Shown here piece after piece: positions 1 through 6,731 of a stretch of 20,772 bases of DNA. Below the pieces are notes generated by a model. It did no database searches, was not told the origin of the DNA, and was given only the letters and a program-made list of their open reading frames with translations. The first letter of the stretch is position 1, and each line of letters starts with the position of its first letter. Position numbers and translations under genes: made by a program. The stretch is from CBINFS01 sp966250015 (GTDB lineage: Bacteria > Bacteroidota > Rhodothermia > Rhodothermales > DASSAV01): NCBI GenBank assembly GCA_966250015.1, contig CBINFS010000053.1, forward strand, positions 1-20,772, given 5' to 3'.

Positions 1-131
1 GATTTCAAAGGGGTTTTCTGCTTCTCTTTTGACCCGGCAAAAGAGAAGGAAATATGAGGATCTACCCTTCAGTCGCTCCGCGACAGCTCTTCCCGCGTCG
101 AGCGCGGGACAGGCGTCCAGGGGAGCAATTT
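1..131 (+). repeat. Palindromic intergenic repeat, left copy
   Basis: This copy matches the reverse complement of 20581-20713 over its whole length, with about seven substitutions and one 2-base gap. The first 48 bases are identical. It contains three stem-loops: an 11-bp stem at 21-31/38-48 with loop ACCCGG, a 5-bp stem at 72-76/80-84, and a 7-bp stem at 91-97/103-109 with loop TCGAG. The layout resembles a REP/BIME-type dispersed extragenic repeat rather than a coding segment. The copy starts at the window edge, so its true left boundary cannot be seen. No transposase or target-site duplication is visible. Existence of the repeat is certain; its class is inferred. Confidence 0.85.
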
Positions 132-213
132 ATTTATCCCTCGTTTACAGTTGGAGCCAATCAGAAATGCGACGCCTCATGAAGTTCCCTTCTTTGAAGT
201 AAACACTATTCGT

Positions 214-276
214 TACTACCACAACCAATAGTTCCACAAATGGTAGTACCACTTGTGGTAGTTCCGCCAGTGGAAC
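214..276. repeat. Nested inverted repeats downstream of the NnrS-like gene
   Basis: Between the stop codon of the NnrS-like gene and the left repeat lies a dense set of interleaved palindromes. CTACCACAA (216-224) pairs with TTGTGGTAG (253-261). GTTCCAC (231-237) pairs with GTGGAAC (270-276). GGTAGTACC (242-250) and the segment 261-276 can each fold on themselves. These pairings are mutually exclusive in part, so alternative folds are possible. The position just after the last gene of a minus-strand operon fits a 3' end or mRNA-stabilising structure, but no T-run follows on the minus strand. Function is unknown. Confidence 0.55.
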
Positions 277-291
277 ATATAATATTTTTTA

Positions 292-1383
292 TTAACTGAG
301 AGTATTCTCCCTCTTCGTCGTAGCGACAGCGAAAACGACACCCACGAGAAACAGCACGATCGCGAGGGCGGTGCCGAGGCCGCCCCATCGGCGCAAATCG
401 AGAAGAAACGCAAGGTCGGCCACTACACGGAGAATCAGCGAGAGGTGCAGCAGGACGAGAGGCGCATACAAATAGGGCCGGTAGAAGACCGGCACGCCCA
501 TAACCGAAGGGAAAATGATCGGCGCGTGGCCGAAGATCATCGAAAAGACAAAACCGACGAAAATGGCGTGCAGGCAGGCGTCGTACACCGGTCCGGCCAT
601 CTCCTGTCCATAGATCAGCAACAAGAGGCCTCCGGTGGCCAGCCAGAAGTAACCCGAGAGCAGGCACGCCGCGATGTACCGCGTCAGGTCCGTGGCCCGT
701 ATCGTGTGCCGGGCGACGTCGTACATGACCAGCCATAGCGCCAGCAGAATCGTTGCCAGTCCGGTGAGGCGGATACCGGCGTCCGGCGCAAACGACGCGA
801 TAACCAGCCCCGCTGCGAAAGCCGGTGCAACGACGAGAAACCGCCTTTCGACGACTTTTTCGTGCCTGAGCATCCGACTCAGCTCGAGGCGCTCGCCGGC
901 GATCGTCAGGATGAGGAAGCCCAGCCACCAGTGCACCACCTGCGGCACGAGGGCGCCGGCGAGCCACCAGACGTTCCCGACGAACAGCGCCACCGCTCCC
1001 GCCGCCATCACCTGCATGAACCGCTCGTTCTGCTGGCGGAGCAAGACGGCAAAGATTACGACAAGCACGAGGCTGCCCAGCGACATCAGGAGTGGACCGG
1101 CACCGCCTCCGATCCCGCATGCAAGCATCAATCCACCGGCGCCCGTCAGAACCGGCGCGACGTAAGGCCACAACCGCCGCAGGGCAACGGCCCGCTCAAG
1201 GCTGATCAGCGTCCCGAGAAAGCCGCTAATCATCAGGGGACCGTGCGCCATCGGCAACGCCCGGTGGAGCGAAGGCATCGCCCACCCAAACCGCTGCAAC
1301 CCCGCCCACAACGCCAGAATCAGCGAGATCATCGCCAGCACCATCAGCGGCAGGCGGTATACCGGTTTCTCGACCAGCTTCAC
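292..1383 (-). CDS. NnrS-like polytopic membrane protein
   Basis: The product is 363 residues and almost wholly hydrophobic, with roughly ten or more membrane segments. His residues lie in conserved-looking contexts: LHRALPMAHGPLMISGFLG near residue 40, VVHWWLGF in the middle, and CLHAIFVGFVFSMIFGHAP towards the end. This pattern fits the NnrS family, haem- and copper-containing membrane proteins found with nitrite and nitric-oxide metabolism. The gene begins with GTG and has no clear Shine-Dalgarno. It is the last gene of a minus-strand run that contains three DUF2249 proteins and a MIP18 protein, with a hemerythrin further upstream, and this context supports a role in NO/denitrification stress. 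Membrane location is sure; the exact subfamily is inferred. Confidence 0.75.
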   Translation of the reverse strand: MKLVEKPVYRLPLMVLAMISLILALWAGLQRFGWAMPSLHRALPMAHGPLMISGFLGTLISLERAVALRRLWPYVAPVLTGAGGLMLACGIGGGAGPLLMSLGSLVLVVIFAVLLRQQNERFMQVMAAGAVALFVGNVWWLAGALVPQVVHWWLGFLILTIAGERLELSRMLRHEKVVERRFLVVAPAFAAGLVIASFAPDAGIRLTGLATILLALWLVMYDVARHTIRATDLTRYIAACLLSGYFWLATGGLLLLIYGQEMAGPVYDACLHAIFVGFVFSMIFGHAPIIFPSVMGVPVFYRPYLYAPLVLLHLSLILRVVADLAFLLDLRRWGGLGTALAIVLFLVGVVFAVATTKRENTLS

Positions 1384-1435
1384 AGGATCGGACGGACAGG
1401 TGGAATGACAAACATATAGAAATGGAGGCCTCGGT

Positions 1436-1942
1436 TCAGCGAACGCCCCGGACGAGCAAGATCGCTAGCCACAAAATCAAAAGCGACAGGAGCAGCATGA
1501 TCCGCCCGATCCAGCTTGCCAGTCGTCGAACCGACCGAGCCTCAGGGCTTTCCGGGTCGGCTTCCAGCAGACGTGTGGCGCGGGGGCCGAGATAGAAGTC
1601 GTGAACGGCGCTAAGGACCAACACGAGCGTCACGAGCAGCAGCTTGATCCCCAGCACGTGCCCCCAGGCTCCGTGCCAGAGCGCTCCACTCCAGAAAGCC
1701 GGCCAGTCGAACCCGCGGAAGCCGACGTTCGCAATGCCCGTACCGACCAGCACGCTGATCGCACCCCAACCTGCCCACCGGAACCGTAAACCCGTCCGGT
1801 AGAGCAGCCGCGTGCGCACGTGCTCGAAGTCCCGCTCGCGTAAGACAGGCACGAGCACCAGGCCGAGGTACACCATCGACCCGATCCAGACCGCCGCCGC
1901 AAGCAGGTGTGTCCAGACGGATATAAGATACCACAGACGCAT
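1436..1942 (-). CDS. CopD-like / DUF4149-type membrane protein
   Basis: The product has 168 residues and about four membrane helices. It starts MRLWYLISVWTHLLAAAVW, with a His in the first helix followed by the WIG motif typical of CopD-domain proteins. Helix two to three carries HGAWGHVLGIK. The reading frame stays open to 1987, but a start there would overlap the preceding DUF2249 gene; the ATG at 1942 leaves a 20-base gap and begins exactly at the first helix. CopD-domain proteins are linked to copper resistance or uptake, and similar small versions occur beside respiratory and denitrification genes. A copper or haem role here is inferred from the operon, not shown. Confidence 0.72.
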   Translation of the reverse strand: MRLWYLISVWTHLLAAAVWIGSMVYLGLVLVPVLRERDFEHVRTRLLYRTGLRFRWAGWGAISVLVGTGIANVGFRGFDWPAFWSGALWHGAWGHVLGIKLLLVTLVLVLSAVHDFYLGPRATRLLEADPESPEARSVRRLASWIGRIMLLLSLLILWLAILLVRGVR

Positions 1943-1962
1943 ACCCGGCCCGAGAATGGCGC

Positions 1963-2232
1963 TTATCGGTAGAACCAGACGACCCAATCGTCGCCTTCAC
2001 CGTACTCGATCCAGTGGTCGAAGCCCTTGACGTTCATCACGCCAAAGAGCGGGACCGGTTTGAAGGTCGCGCGCAGGCGCAGGGCTCCGTTCGAGGGCAC
2101 GCGGGCCACCGCCTGCATGATCTCGCCGAACGGCTCCCCGCCGTTTTTCAGAATCTTCCGCACGTCGAGCTCGACGCGCGACTCGGCCGGGATGGCGGCG
2201 AGTGCCTCCGGCATTTGTGTTGTTTCAGCCAT
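1963..2232 (-). CDS. DUF2249 domain protein (third of the operon)
   Basis: This 89-residue protein carries a TusA-like DUF2249 fold: ELDVRKIL early, an EPFGEIMQAV helix, then FKPVPLFGVMNVKGF and a final strand WVVWFYR. The frame is open further upstream to 2322, but the ATG at 2232 is preceded by GGAAG at a good distance and lies 29 bases after the MIP18 stop, so it is the preferred start. DUF2249 proteins commonly sit with hemerythrins and NO-metabolism genes; their biochemical role is not established. It resembles the variant type without the DHDP signature seen in the other two DUF2249 proteins of this operon. Confidence 0.75.
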   Translation of the reverse strand: MAETTQMPEALAAIPAESRVELDVRKILKNGGEPFGEIMQAVARVPSNGALRLRATFKPVPLFGVMNVKGFDHWIEYGEGDDWVVWFYR

Positions 2233-2261
2233 CAAACTTCCAAATTCTCTTTTCAGAAGGG

Positions 2262-2663
2262 CTAGAGGATCCGGCCGAAGCGGCGGAGACTCGTCTCGGG
2301 ATCCATCATCCGAGGAGACCACGCGGGCCGCCAGACGAGGTCGACCCTGACTTCCCCGAGTCCCGGTATCCGGTTGAGCACCGATCGGATCTCTTTCGTG
2401 ATGTACCCGCTGAGGGGGCAGGCAGGCGTCGTCATCGTCAAGACGATCTGTACGTTTCGCTTGTACAGCACGATGTCGTAAACGAGGCCGAGATCGATGA
2501 TGTTGATCCCGACCTCCGGGTCGATCACGTGCTTGAGGAGCGCAACGACGTCGAGCCGCGAAAACTCGGGCAGCTCAGGCTGCGTTTCGCTCGGCGCGTT
2601 TGCCGACGAGGACTCGCCATGTTTCCGGCCCTCTTTCCAGATACTCAAAAGCGAAAGAATCAT
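2262..2663 (-). CDS. MIP18/DUF59-family metal-sulfur cluster assembly factor
   Basis: This 133-residue protein contains HVIDPEVGINIIDLGLVYDI, a classic DUF59/MIP18 start, then LTMTTPACPLSGYI, which holds the conserved Cys in the T-x-x-C-P context. It ends with VDLVWRPAWSPRMM. Family members (SufT, PaaD, eukaryotic Fam96/MIP18) assist Fe-S cluster assembly or insertion. The domain proper begins near residue 35. The ATG at 2663 lies 89 bases inside the preceding DUF2249 gene and no in-frame ATG lies closer to the domain, so the N-terminus is uncertain; an in-frame TTG at codon 6 is an alternative. In this operon it may mature Fe-S or di-iron proteins used in NO metabolism (inference). Confidence 0.85.
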   Translation of the reverse strand: MILSLLSIWKEGRKHGESSSANAPSETQPELPEFSRLDVVALLKHVIDPEVGINIIDLGLVYDIVLYKRNVQIVLTMTTPACPLSGYITKEIRSVLNRIPGLGEVRVDLVWRPAWSPRMMDPETSLRRFGRIL

Positions 2664-2841
2664 CTCCGTATTCCGCCTTAAGCGTGTAATACATGCACGT
2701 GGGGTCGTGATCTACGTAGAGATCTATTTCTTCCCCCACGCCGAGCGCACGGAAGGCGCCCATGATGGTGTCGAACCGGAATCGCGGCTCGACGTTGCGA
2801 ACGTCGACTTTTACTACGTTTTTGTTCACGAGAATCTCCAT
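2575..2841 (-). CDS. DUF2249 domain protein (second of the operon)
   Basis: This 88-residue protein has the full DUF2249 signature: VKVDVRNVEPRFRFDTIM, then LGVGEEIDLYVDHDPTCMYY, then FEYLERGPETWRVLVGK. The ATG at 2841 begins directly at the domain. An upstream ATG at 2943 would add a low-complexity stretch that overlaps the preceding gene, so it is rejected. It is closely related in layout to the protein at 3490-3735, suggesting an in-operon duplication. DUF2249 proteins are small TusA-like proteins of unknown activity that recur beside hemerythrins and nitrogen-oxide enzymes. Confidence 0.82.
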   Translation of the reverse strand: MEILVNKNVVKVDVRNVEPRFRFDTIMGAFRALGVGEEIDLYVDHDPTCMYYTLKAEYGDDSFAFEYLERGPETWRVLVGKRAERNAA

Positions 2842-2845
2842 TGTT

Positions 2846-3493
2846 TTACGCCGCCGACCGCCGGGCTGCTTTTTCTGCCGCCGTTCCACACCCCCAACCG
2901 CGCTGTTCGAGCAGCCAGCGCCGCCAGAGCGCAGGGTCGACACCCGCCGACGGAATCAGCGACACCGTCCCTGCGTATCGCGCCATCGCCAGCCGGGCAA
3001 TGAGCGCGCCCGTACCGGCGCTCGTCGGCTCGTCTGCCTCGGGTCCACTGCCTGGCAAGCGGACGTGCACGAGTGTGCCAAAAGTTTCGTCGAACACCCG
3101 GTCACGGTCGCCCGGAGTTACTTCCCAGCAAGTCCCTGCGCCGTGCCGTTTTGCCCATGTCACTGCTTCACGGGCCTCGTCCAGATCGGTCCGATGGATC
3201 AATGCGACGGGTACGCCCTCCGGGATCGAATCGACGGCTTTCGATAGAAGCAGCCCGACACCGCCTCTCGCGGCAACGTCGGCCCACAACGCCAGCTCGC
3301 GCGTGGTGATGGTTTCCGGCAATCGAAGCCAGGCAATCCCTGCATAGGGTTCAAGTACGGCATCCGAAGACATCGTGGTATAGATTTGACTGGCCTGTAC
3401 CTCCAGGCCTGCCAGCGCTCGCTGCCGGCAGGCCTGGCGCAGCTCCTCCGGGGAGGCGCCGGGAAGCGTCTCGCTGCTCAAAAGGAGTCTCAT
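2846..3493 (-). CDS. Uncharacterised 215-residue protein, possibly TIM-barrel-like
   Basis: The gene starts with an ATGA overlap on the preceding DUF2249 stop (3490-3493) and ends four bases before the next DUF2249 start, so it belongs to the operon. The opening MRLLLSSETLPG and the alternation of short hydrophobic strands with helices (IAWLRLPETITTRELALWAD, GVGLLLSKAVDSIPEG, VPVALIHRTDLDEAREAVTW) recall a sugar-phosphate-isomerase/AP-endonuclease-2 type barrel. Family assignment is weak: I recognise no catalytic motif. No signal peptide or membrane segment is seen. Its place between two DUF2249 genes is the best clue to its role, and that role remains unknown. Confidence 0.7.
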   Translation of the reverse strand: MRLLLSSETLPGASPEELRQACRQRALAGLEVQASQIYTTMSSDAVLEPYAGIAWLRLPETITTRELALWADVAARGGVGLLLSKAVDSIPEGVPVALIHRTDLDEAREAVTWAKRHGAGTCWEVTPGDRDRVFDETFGTLVHVRLPGSGPEADEPTSAGTGALIARLAMARYAGTVSLIPSAGVDPALWRRWLLEQRGWGCGTAAEKAARRSAA

Positions 3494-3735
3494 GCTCCCG
3501 CCTTGCTGATCTTGACCCGCCAGAGCTGGGGCCCCCGCTCGAGGTACTCCCAGGTAACCTTGCCGGGACGTTCGAAGTCGAACTGGTACTTCAGCGGCAC
3601 CGGGTCGTGGTCGTTGACGAGGACGAAGTGTTCGCCCGGCTTGAGGGCGTCGAAGGTCGCAAAGATCGTGGGATGCTTCTCGCGCGGCGGGATGGGCCTT
3701 ACGTCCAAAACCCGCTCGGTATCAGTCTGAGCCAT
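3490..3735 (-). CDS. DUF2249 domain protein (first of the operon)
   Basis: This 81-residue protein consists of a single DUF2249 domain: VLDVRPIPPREKHPTIFATF, then LKPGEHFVLVNDHDPVPLKY, then WEYLERGPQLWRVKI. The DHDP and EYLERGP motifs are shared with the second DUF2249 protein. It is the first gene of the tight minus-strand run, with a 142-base AT-rich gap separating it from the upstream hemerythrin. That gap is the likely promoter region. The stop codon overlaps the start of the next gene (ATGA), which implies translational coupling. The domain call is firm; its molecular function is unknown in the family. Confidence 0.85.
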   Translation of the reverse strand: MAQTDTERVLDVRPIPPREKHPTIFATFDALKPGEHFVLVNDHDPVPLKYQFDFERPGKVTWEYLERGPQLWRVKISKAGA

Positions 3736-3877
3736 ATTCTTTTGAATGGTTCCTTAGGTGTATCCCCGGCCAGACGATCCAGCCGTGGATATTAATCTAA
3801 TCTTGTCCTAAATACGATGCAAATTAAAAATGGAAAAAAGCTTTTTTATTATGCATCCAACACAAGTACCAATCAGC

Positions 3878-4345
3878 TCACTCCCAAAACGCCTCCTCCC
3901 ATCCCAGATCCGCTTCCGGGTGGTCTGATTTTAGTTGCTGGCCCATGGCATCGAGCTCTTCGGGCGGGCACTCCTTCTCCAAAGTGGGAAAGGCTTTACG
4001 CTCTTCAAAACGGATGTGCTCGGGGAGTAGGCGGACCAGCTCGTCGAGCAGCTCCGCACATTCAGCCCGGCAGTCCCGGAGACCCCGGATCAGCTGGGCG
4101 ATTTGCCGATGCTCGTCAACCATCCGACCAGCCTGCTCTGGATCGATGCGCTTCAGCGCCTCGAGCAGCACCTCTTCTTCCTGCCGGAAATGCCGCTCGA
4201 GCTCGACGTCCCAGAAGTGCACCGCGTAGTCACTCATGACGGCGGGGTCGGCGCCCCGGTCGATTCCCGCTTGCAACCGCCTCGCCACCAGCAGGCCGTT
4301 GTAGTGATCGTGGGAAAGTGGATTTAGCTGTTCGGACCGTTTCAA
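3878..4345 (-). CDS. Hemerythrin-domain protein
   Basis: This 155-residue four-helix protein carries a complete-looking di-iron ligand set for a hemerythrin HHE domain: His14 in SHDHYNGLL, His52 and Glu56 in ELERHFRQEEEVL, His79 in DEHRQIAQLI, and His110 and Glu114 in LLPEHIRFEERKAFP. Bacterial hemerythrins bind O2 or NO, or help repair Fe-S centres under nitrosative stress. The start codon is TTG (4343-4345), supported by a canonical GGAGG seven bases upstream (minus strand, 4353-4357). It lies upstream of and in the same direction as the DUF2249/NnrS-like operon, and the two are probably co-regulated. Confidence 0.9.
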   Translation of the reverse strand: MKRSEQLNPLSHDHYNGLLVARRLQAGIDRGADPAVMSDYAVHFWDVELERHFRQEEEVLLEALKRIDPEQAGRMVDEHRQIAQLIRGLRDCRAECAELLDELVRLLPEHIRFEERKAFPTLEKECPPEELDAMGQQLKSDHPEADLGWEEAFWE

Positions 4346-4406
4346 TGCGTTACCTCCATTATGCTGGACGTGTTATCGCATCGCACTTTTTCTTGCCGCA
4401 CCCCGT

Positions 4407-5930
4407 TCACACCCGGATCCATTGCCTGAGGAAGGCTTCAATGCCCCGTGCGTGCGCGGCGGCGAGCCGTGCGACGAAAGCCCTGTCCCGGAGCGCCTCT
4501 TCCTGCTCCGGAAACATCAAAAAGACCGACTCGGTGAGCACCGATGGCATCCACGTTGGCCGCACGAGTGCCAGGCTCCGCCGTTTTGCCCCCAGGTGGG
4601 GCAGTCCAGTCACACCGACGATCTCGCAGGCCAGCACCCGGGCGAGGCTCTCGGAAAACGGGTGATAGTAGTACACCTCGGTGCCATAGTTGAGGAACGG
4701 GTTCGTACCCTCCGGAAACGCATTGTTGTGTACCGATACGAGGAGGTCGACGTCTTCTTCCACGGCATAGGCCACCCGCCGCCAGAGTTCCTGCGCATCG
4801 TCGGTTTCGCTAACCATCGGCTCCGGTGTCGTACGGGTCAGAACCACCTCTGCGCCGCGTTCGCGTAGCATTCGGGCCAGGTCGAGGCTGATCGCCAGGT
4901 TGGCTTCAGGTTCCCTCAGGCCGGTTGGCCCAATCGCTCCGCCTGGCGGGTGGCCCGGATCGATCAGGATCTTCACTCCCTTGAACGGCATTCCCGGATC
5001 GAGCTCCGGAGCCCTGCGCAGGCGGACAACCAGGTTGCCGTCGGGTTCGTAGAAGGCCTTGTACCCCCAGAGGGCTTCCCGAAGCACGATGCGTAAGACG
5101 CTGCTGTCCGGAGTGCTGGAAGTCCACGCCACGCTGGATACCATTTCCATATCCTTCGCTTCGACCTCTTCCAGCCCTATATCCCTGCCGTACACCGTCA
5201 CCAGAACCTCGTTGCTTCGCGGATCGATCAGGAATGGTGCGTAGCCGGCAGGTATGGTCACGTCGGTGGAACGCCCTGACGAATGGAGGCTAACGTGCCC
5301 TCCCCCCTCCGGCTTGAAATCGTCGTCAACAAACGTCACCAGGCTCGTATCCATCCAGGCCGTCGTCTTGTCCGTTAGCCGTACGGACAGCAGATCCCCC
5401 CGTCGGCCGGTCACTTCGAGCCGGCTGCCTTTCGGAAAGAACCACCGGCGGTCGGCACCAGGCTCAGGGGAGGCAAACTTGATCTCCGAACCCGTCGCCA
5501 GGGTGTCCTGCCCGCCTGTCACGACCGCTGAACGGGCCGGATCGAAGGGTTCGAATACCGTTCTGGTATCGCGGGTCTTCGTTTCACGTTCAGGCGGGAG
5601 ATACGAGAACGTATGGCCGTAGCGCCGCCCGTCTTTGATCGCCACGAGCCGGAATCGCCGGTCTTCCGGCATCGGCAAAAAGGCCAGGAAAGCGCCATTG
5701 GGCGCCACCTGCACCGGGGATCCGTTGATGCTCAGCTTGGCAGACCCGGTCCCCACCGTTCCAAAAATGAACGTCGAATCGACGTCCGGCGCGGGCATCC
5801 AGGGCGTGGGATAAGCCACCTGGATTTCGACGGGCCTCTCGACGTAGGGAATGGGTGGCAGAGGTTCAACCGACACCGCCCCGGAGCACACGCCGAGTGT
5901 CAGGCTAAAAAGAATCCAGAACGGCAGCAT
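4407..5930 (-). CDS. N-acetylmuramoyl-L-alanine amidase (Amidase_3), exported
   Basis: This 507-residue protein has an N-terminal hydrophobic signal segment ending in LTLGVCSG (a possible but imperfect lipobox). A roughly 300-residue beta-rich region follows, with an SH3-like segment around TDKTTAWMDTSLV. The C-terminal Amidase_3 domain starts at ILIDPGH. The zinc ligands and catalytic Glu are present: His327 (DPGH), Glu340 (REPEANL), His401 (SVHNN) and Glu467 (LTESVF). The enzyme cleaves the bond between MurNAc and the stem peptide in peptidoglycan, acting in the periplasm during cell separation or remodelling. Minus-strand neighbours on both sides show no functional link. Confidence 0.92.
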   Translation of the reverse strand: MLPFWILFSLTLGVCSGAVSVEPLPPIPYVERPVEIQVAYPTPWMPAPDVDSTFIFGTVGTGSAKLSINGSPVQVAPNGAFLAFLPMPEDRRFRLVAIKDGRRYGHTFSYLPPERETKTRDTRTVFEPFDPARSAVVTGGQDTLATGSEIKFASPEPGADRRWFFPKGSRLEVTGRRGDLLSVRLTDKTTAWMDTSLVTFVDDDFKPEGGGHVSLHSSGRSTDVTIPAGYAPFLIDPRSNEVLVTVYGRDIGLEEVEAKDMEMVSSVAWTSSTPDSSVLRIVLREALWGYKAFYEPDGNLVVRLRRAPELDPGMPFKGVKILIDPGHPPGGAIGPTGLREPEANLAISLDLARMLRERGAEVVLTRTTPEPMVSETDDAQELWRRVAYAVEEDVDLLVSVHNNAFPEGTNPFLNYGTEVYYYHPFSESLARVLACEIVGVTGLPHLGAKRRSLALVRPTWMPSVLTESVFLMFPEQEEALRDRAFVARLAAAHARGIEAFLRQWIRV

Positions 5931-6030
5931 TCACGGAAGAACGTCGTTGCGAATGAATGGACACGCCGGGTCGTCTCGGAACGTCGGCAGGCAGCCCTTT
6001 AACCTTCATGGAAGGGTAAGGGGTTTCGTG

Positions 6031-6563
6031 TCAGATCGCGAAGACGTCGTCCAGGAAGATCTCGACACCGAGACGTTGAGATCGCAATGTGCTCTTTTCA
6101 CCGTGGATGCGAACGTCCCAGCCTACCTGAGACTTGATGCATTGAAGGGCACGACGATCCTCGTAATCGATGATCCAGTACTCGACAAGCGATCCGATCT
6201 CATGGTATGCACTGAACTTGTACCCTTTGTCAATCGCTACAGTCGATCGGACGTCACCTCGACGAGAAGCGTTGGATTGAGCAGGCTCTCTGGAAGCTCA
6301 TCCGTAAGCCGGGGCTCGCCGCAGACCACGACCACGTCAGGGTAGGCATACCGCGTACCGATGCGGACACGCAGATCTGAGGAAACAGCCCGGCAGCCCT
6401 TCAACTGGATGTTGAGCAACGTGACAAGCCGTGCGGTAAGGCGAACATGTCCCCATGGGGCGCCGGCCATGTCTACAACGTAGCCGTCCCAGTACTCGTG
6501 CTTCGTCTCGGAGTGCTCCTCCATCAACAGGTAGTCGTCGAGGGTAACCTGTGGCCGTTGCAT
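6031..6563 (-). pseudogene. Uma2-family (DUF820) endonuclease gene with a 1-base frameshift
   Basis: The first part encodes 108 residues: MQRPQVTLDDYLLMEE, HEYWDGYVVDMAGAPWGH, then YAYPDVVVVCGEP and NPTLLVEVTSD, the PD-(D/E)XK-like core of Uma2 proteins. Translation then hits TAG at 6237-6239. In the next frame the family sequence resumes at once (VAIDKGYKFSAYHEIGSLVE, then YWIIDYEDRRALQ) and runs to a TGA at 6031-6033. Adding one base near 6245 restores SDSTVAIDKGYKF and gives a normal-length protein of about 177 residues. It is therefore a recent pseudogene or a sequencing error. Uma2 proteins are abundant accessory nucleases of unclear role. Confidence 0.85.
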
Positions 6564-6731
6564 GGCATTAGGTGGGTTCGTTATACCTTAAATGTAAGCT
6601 ATTATGGGTATTATCCAAATCTACTGTCGTCCTGCCGAAGTCCTATAAAACGCGATAATTCGTGCTCGTTGGAACGTATTTCGATTAAATGCGCTCAATT
6701 GGACCAAACGATCACCAACCAATCCCGTACC
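6564..6731. other. Divergent intergenic region between the Uma2 remnant and rnr
   Basis: This 168-base, relatively AT-rich spacer must hold the promoters of both divergent genes. I see no convincing sigma-factor boxes, operator dyad or RNA element. There is also no clear Shine-Dalgarno before the rnr ATG. Confidence 0.4.

Noticed and set aside
206..1171. Open frame of 321 codons on the minus strand, with a Gly/Thr/Cys-rich end
   Set aside because: It is the shadow of the NnrS-like gene in another frame. Its Arg/Pro-rich content is typical of off-frame reading and the ending is the palindromic region.
3834..3847. Perfect 14-bp palindrome AAAAAAGCTTTTTT between hemerythrin and the DUF2249 operon
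   Set aside because: It is pure A/T apart from the centre, too weak for an intrinsic terminator, and matches no regulator site I know. The nearby GGACAAGATTAGATTAATATCC is too imperfect to call an operator.
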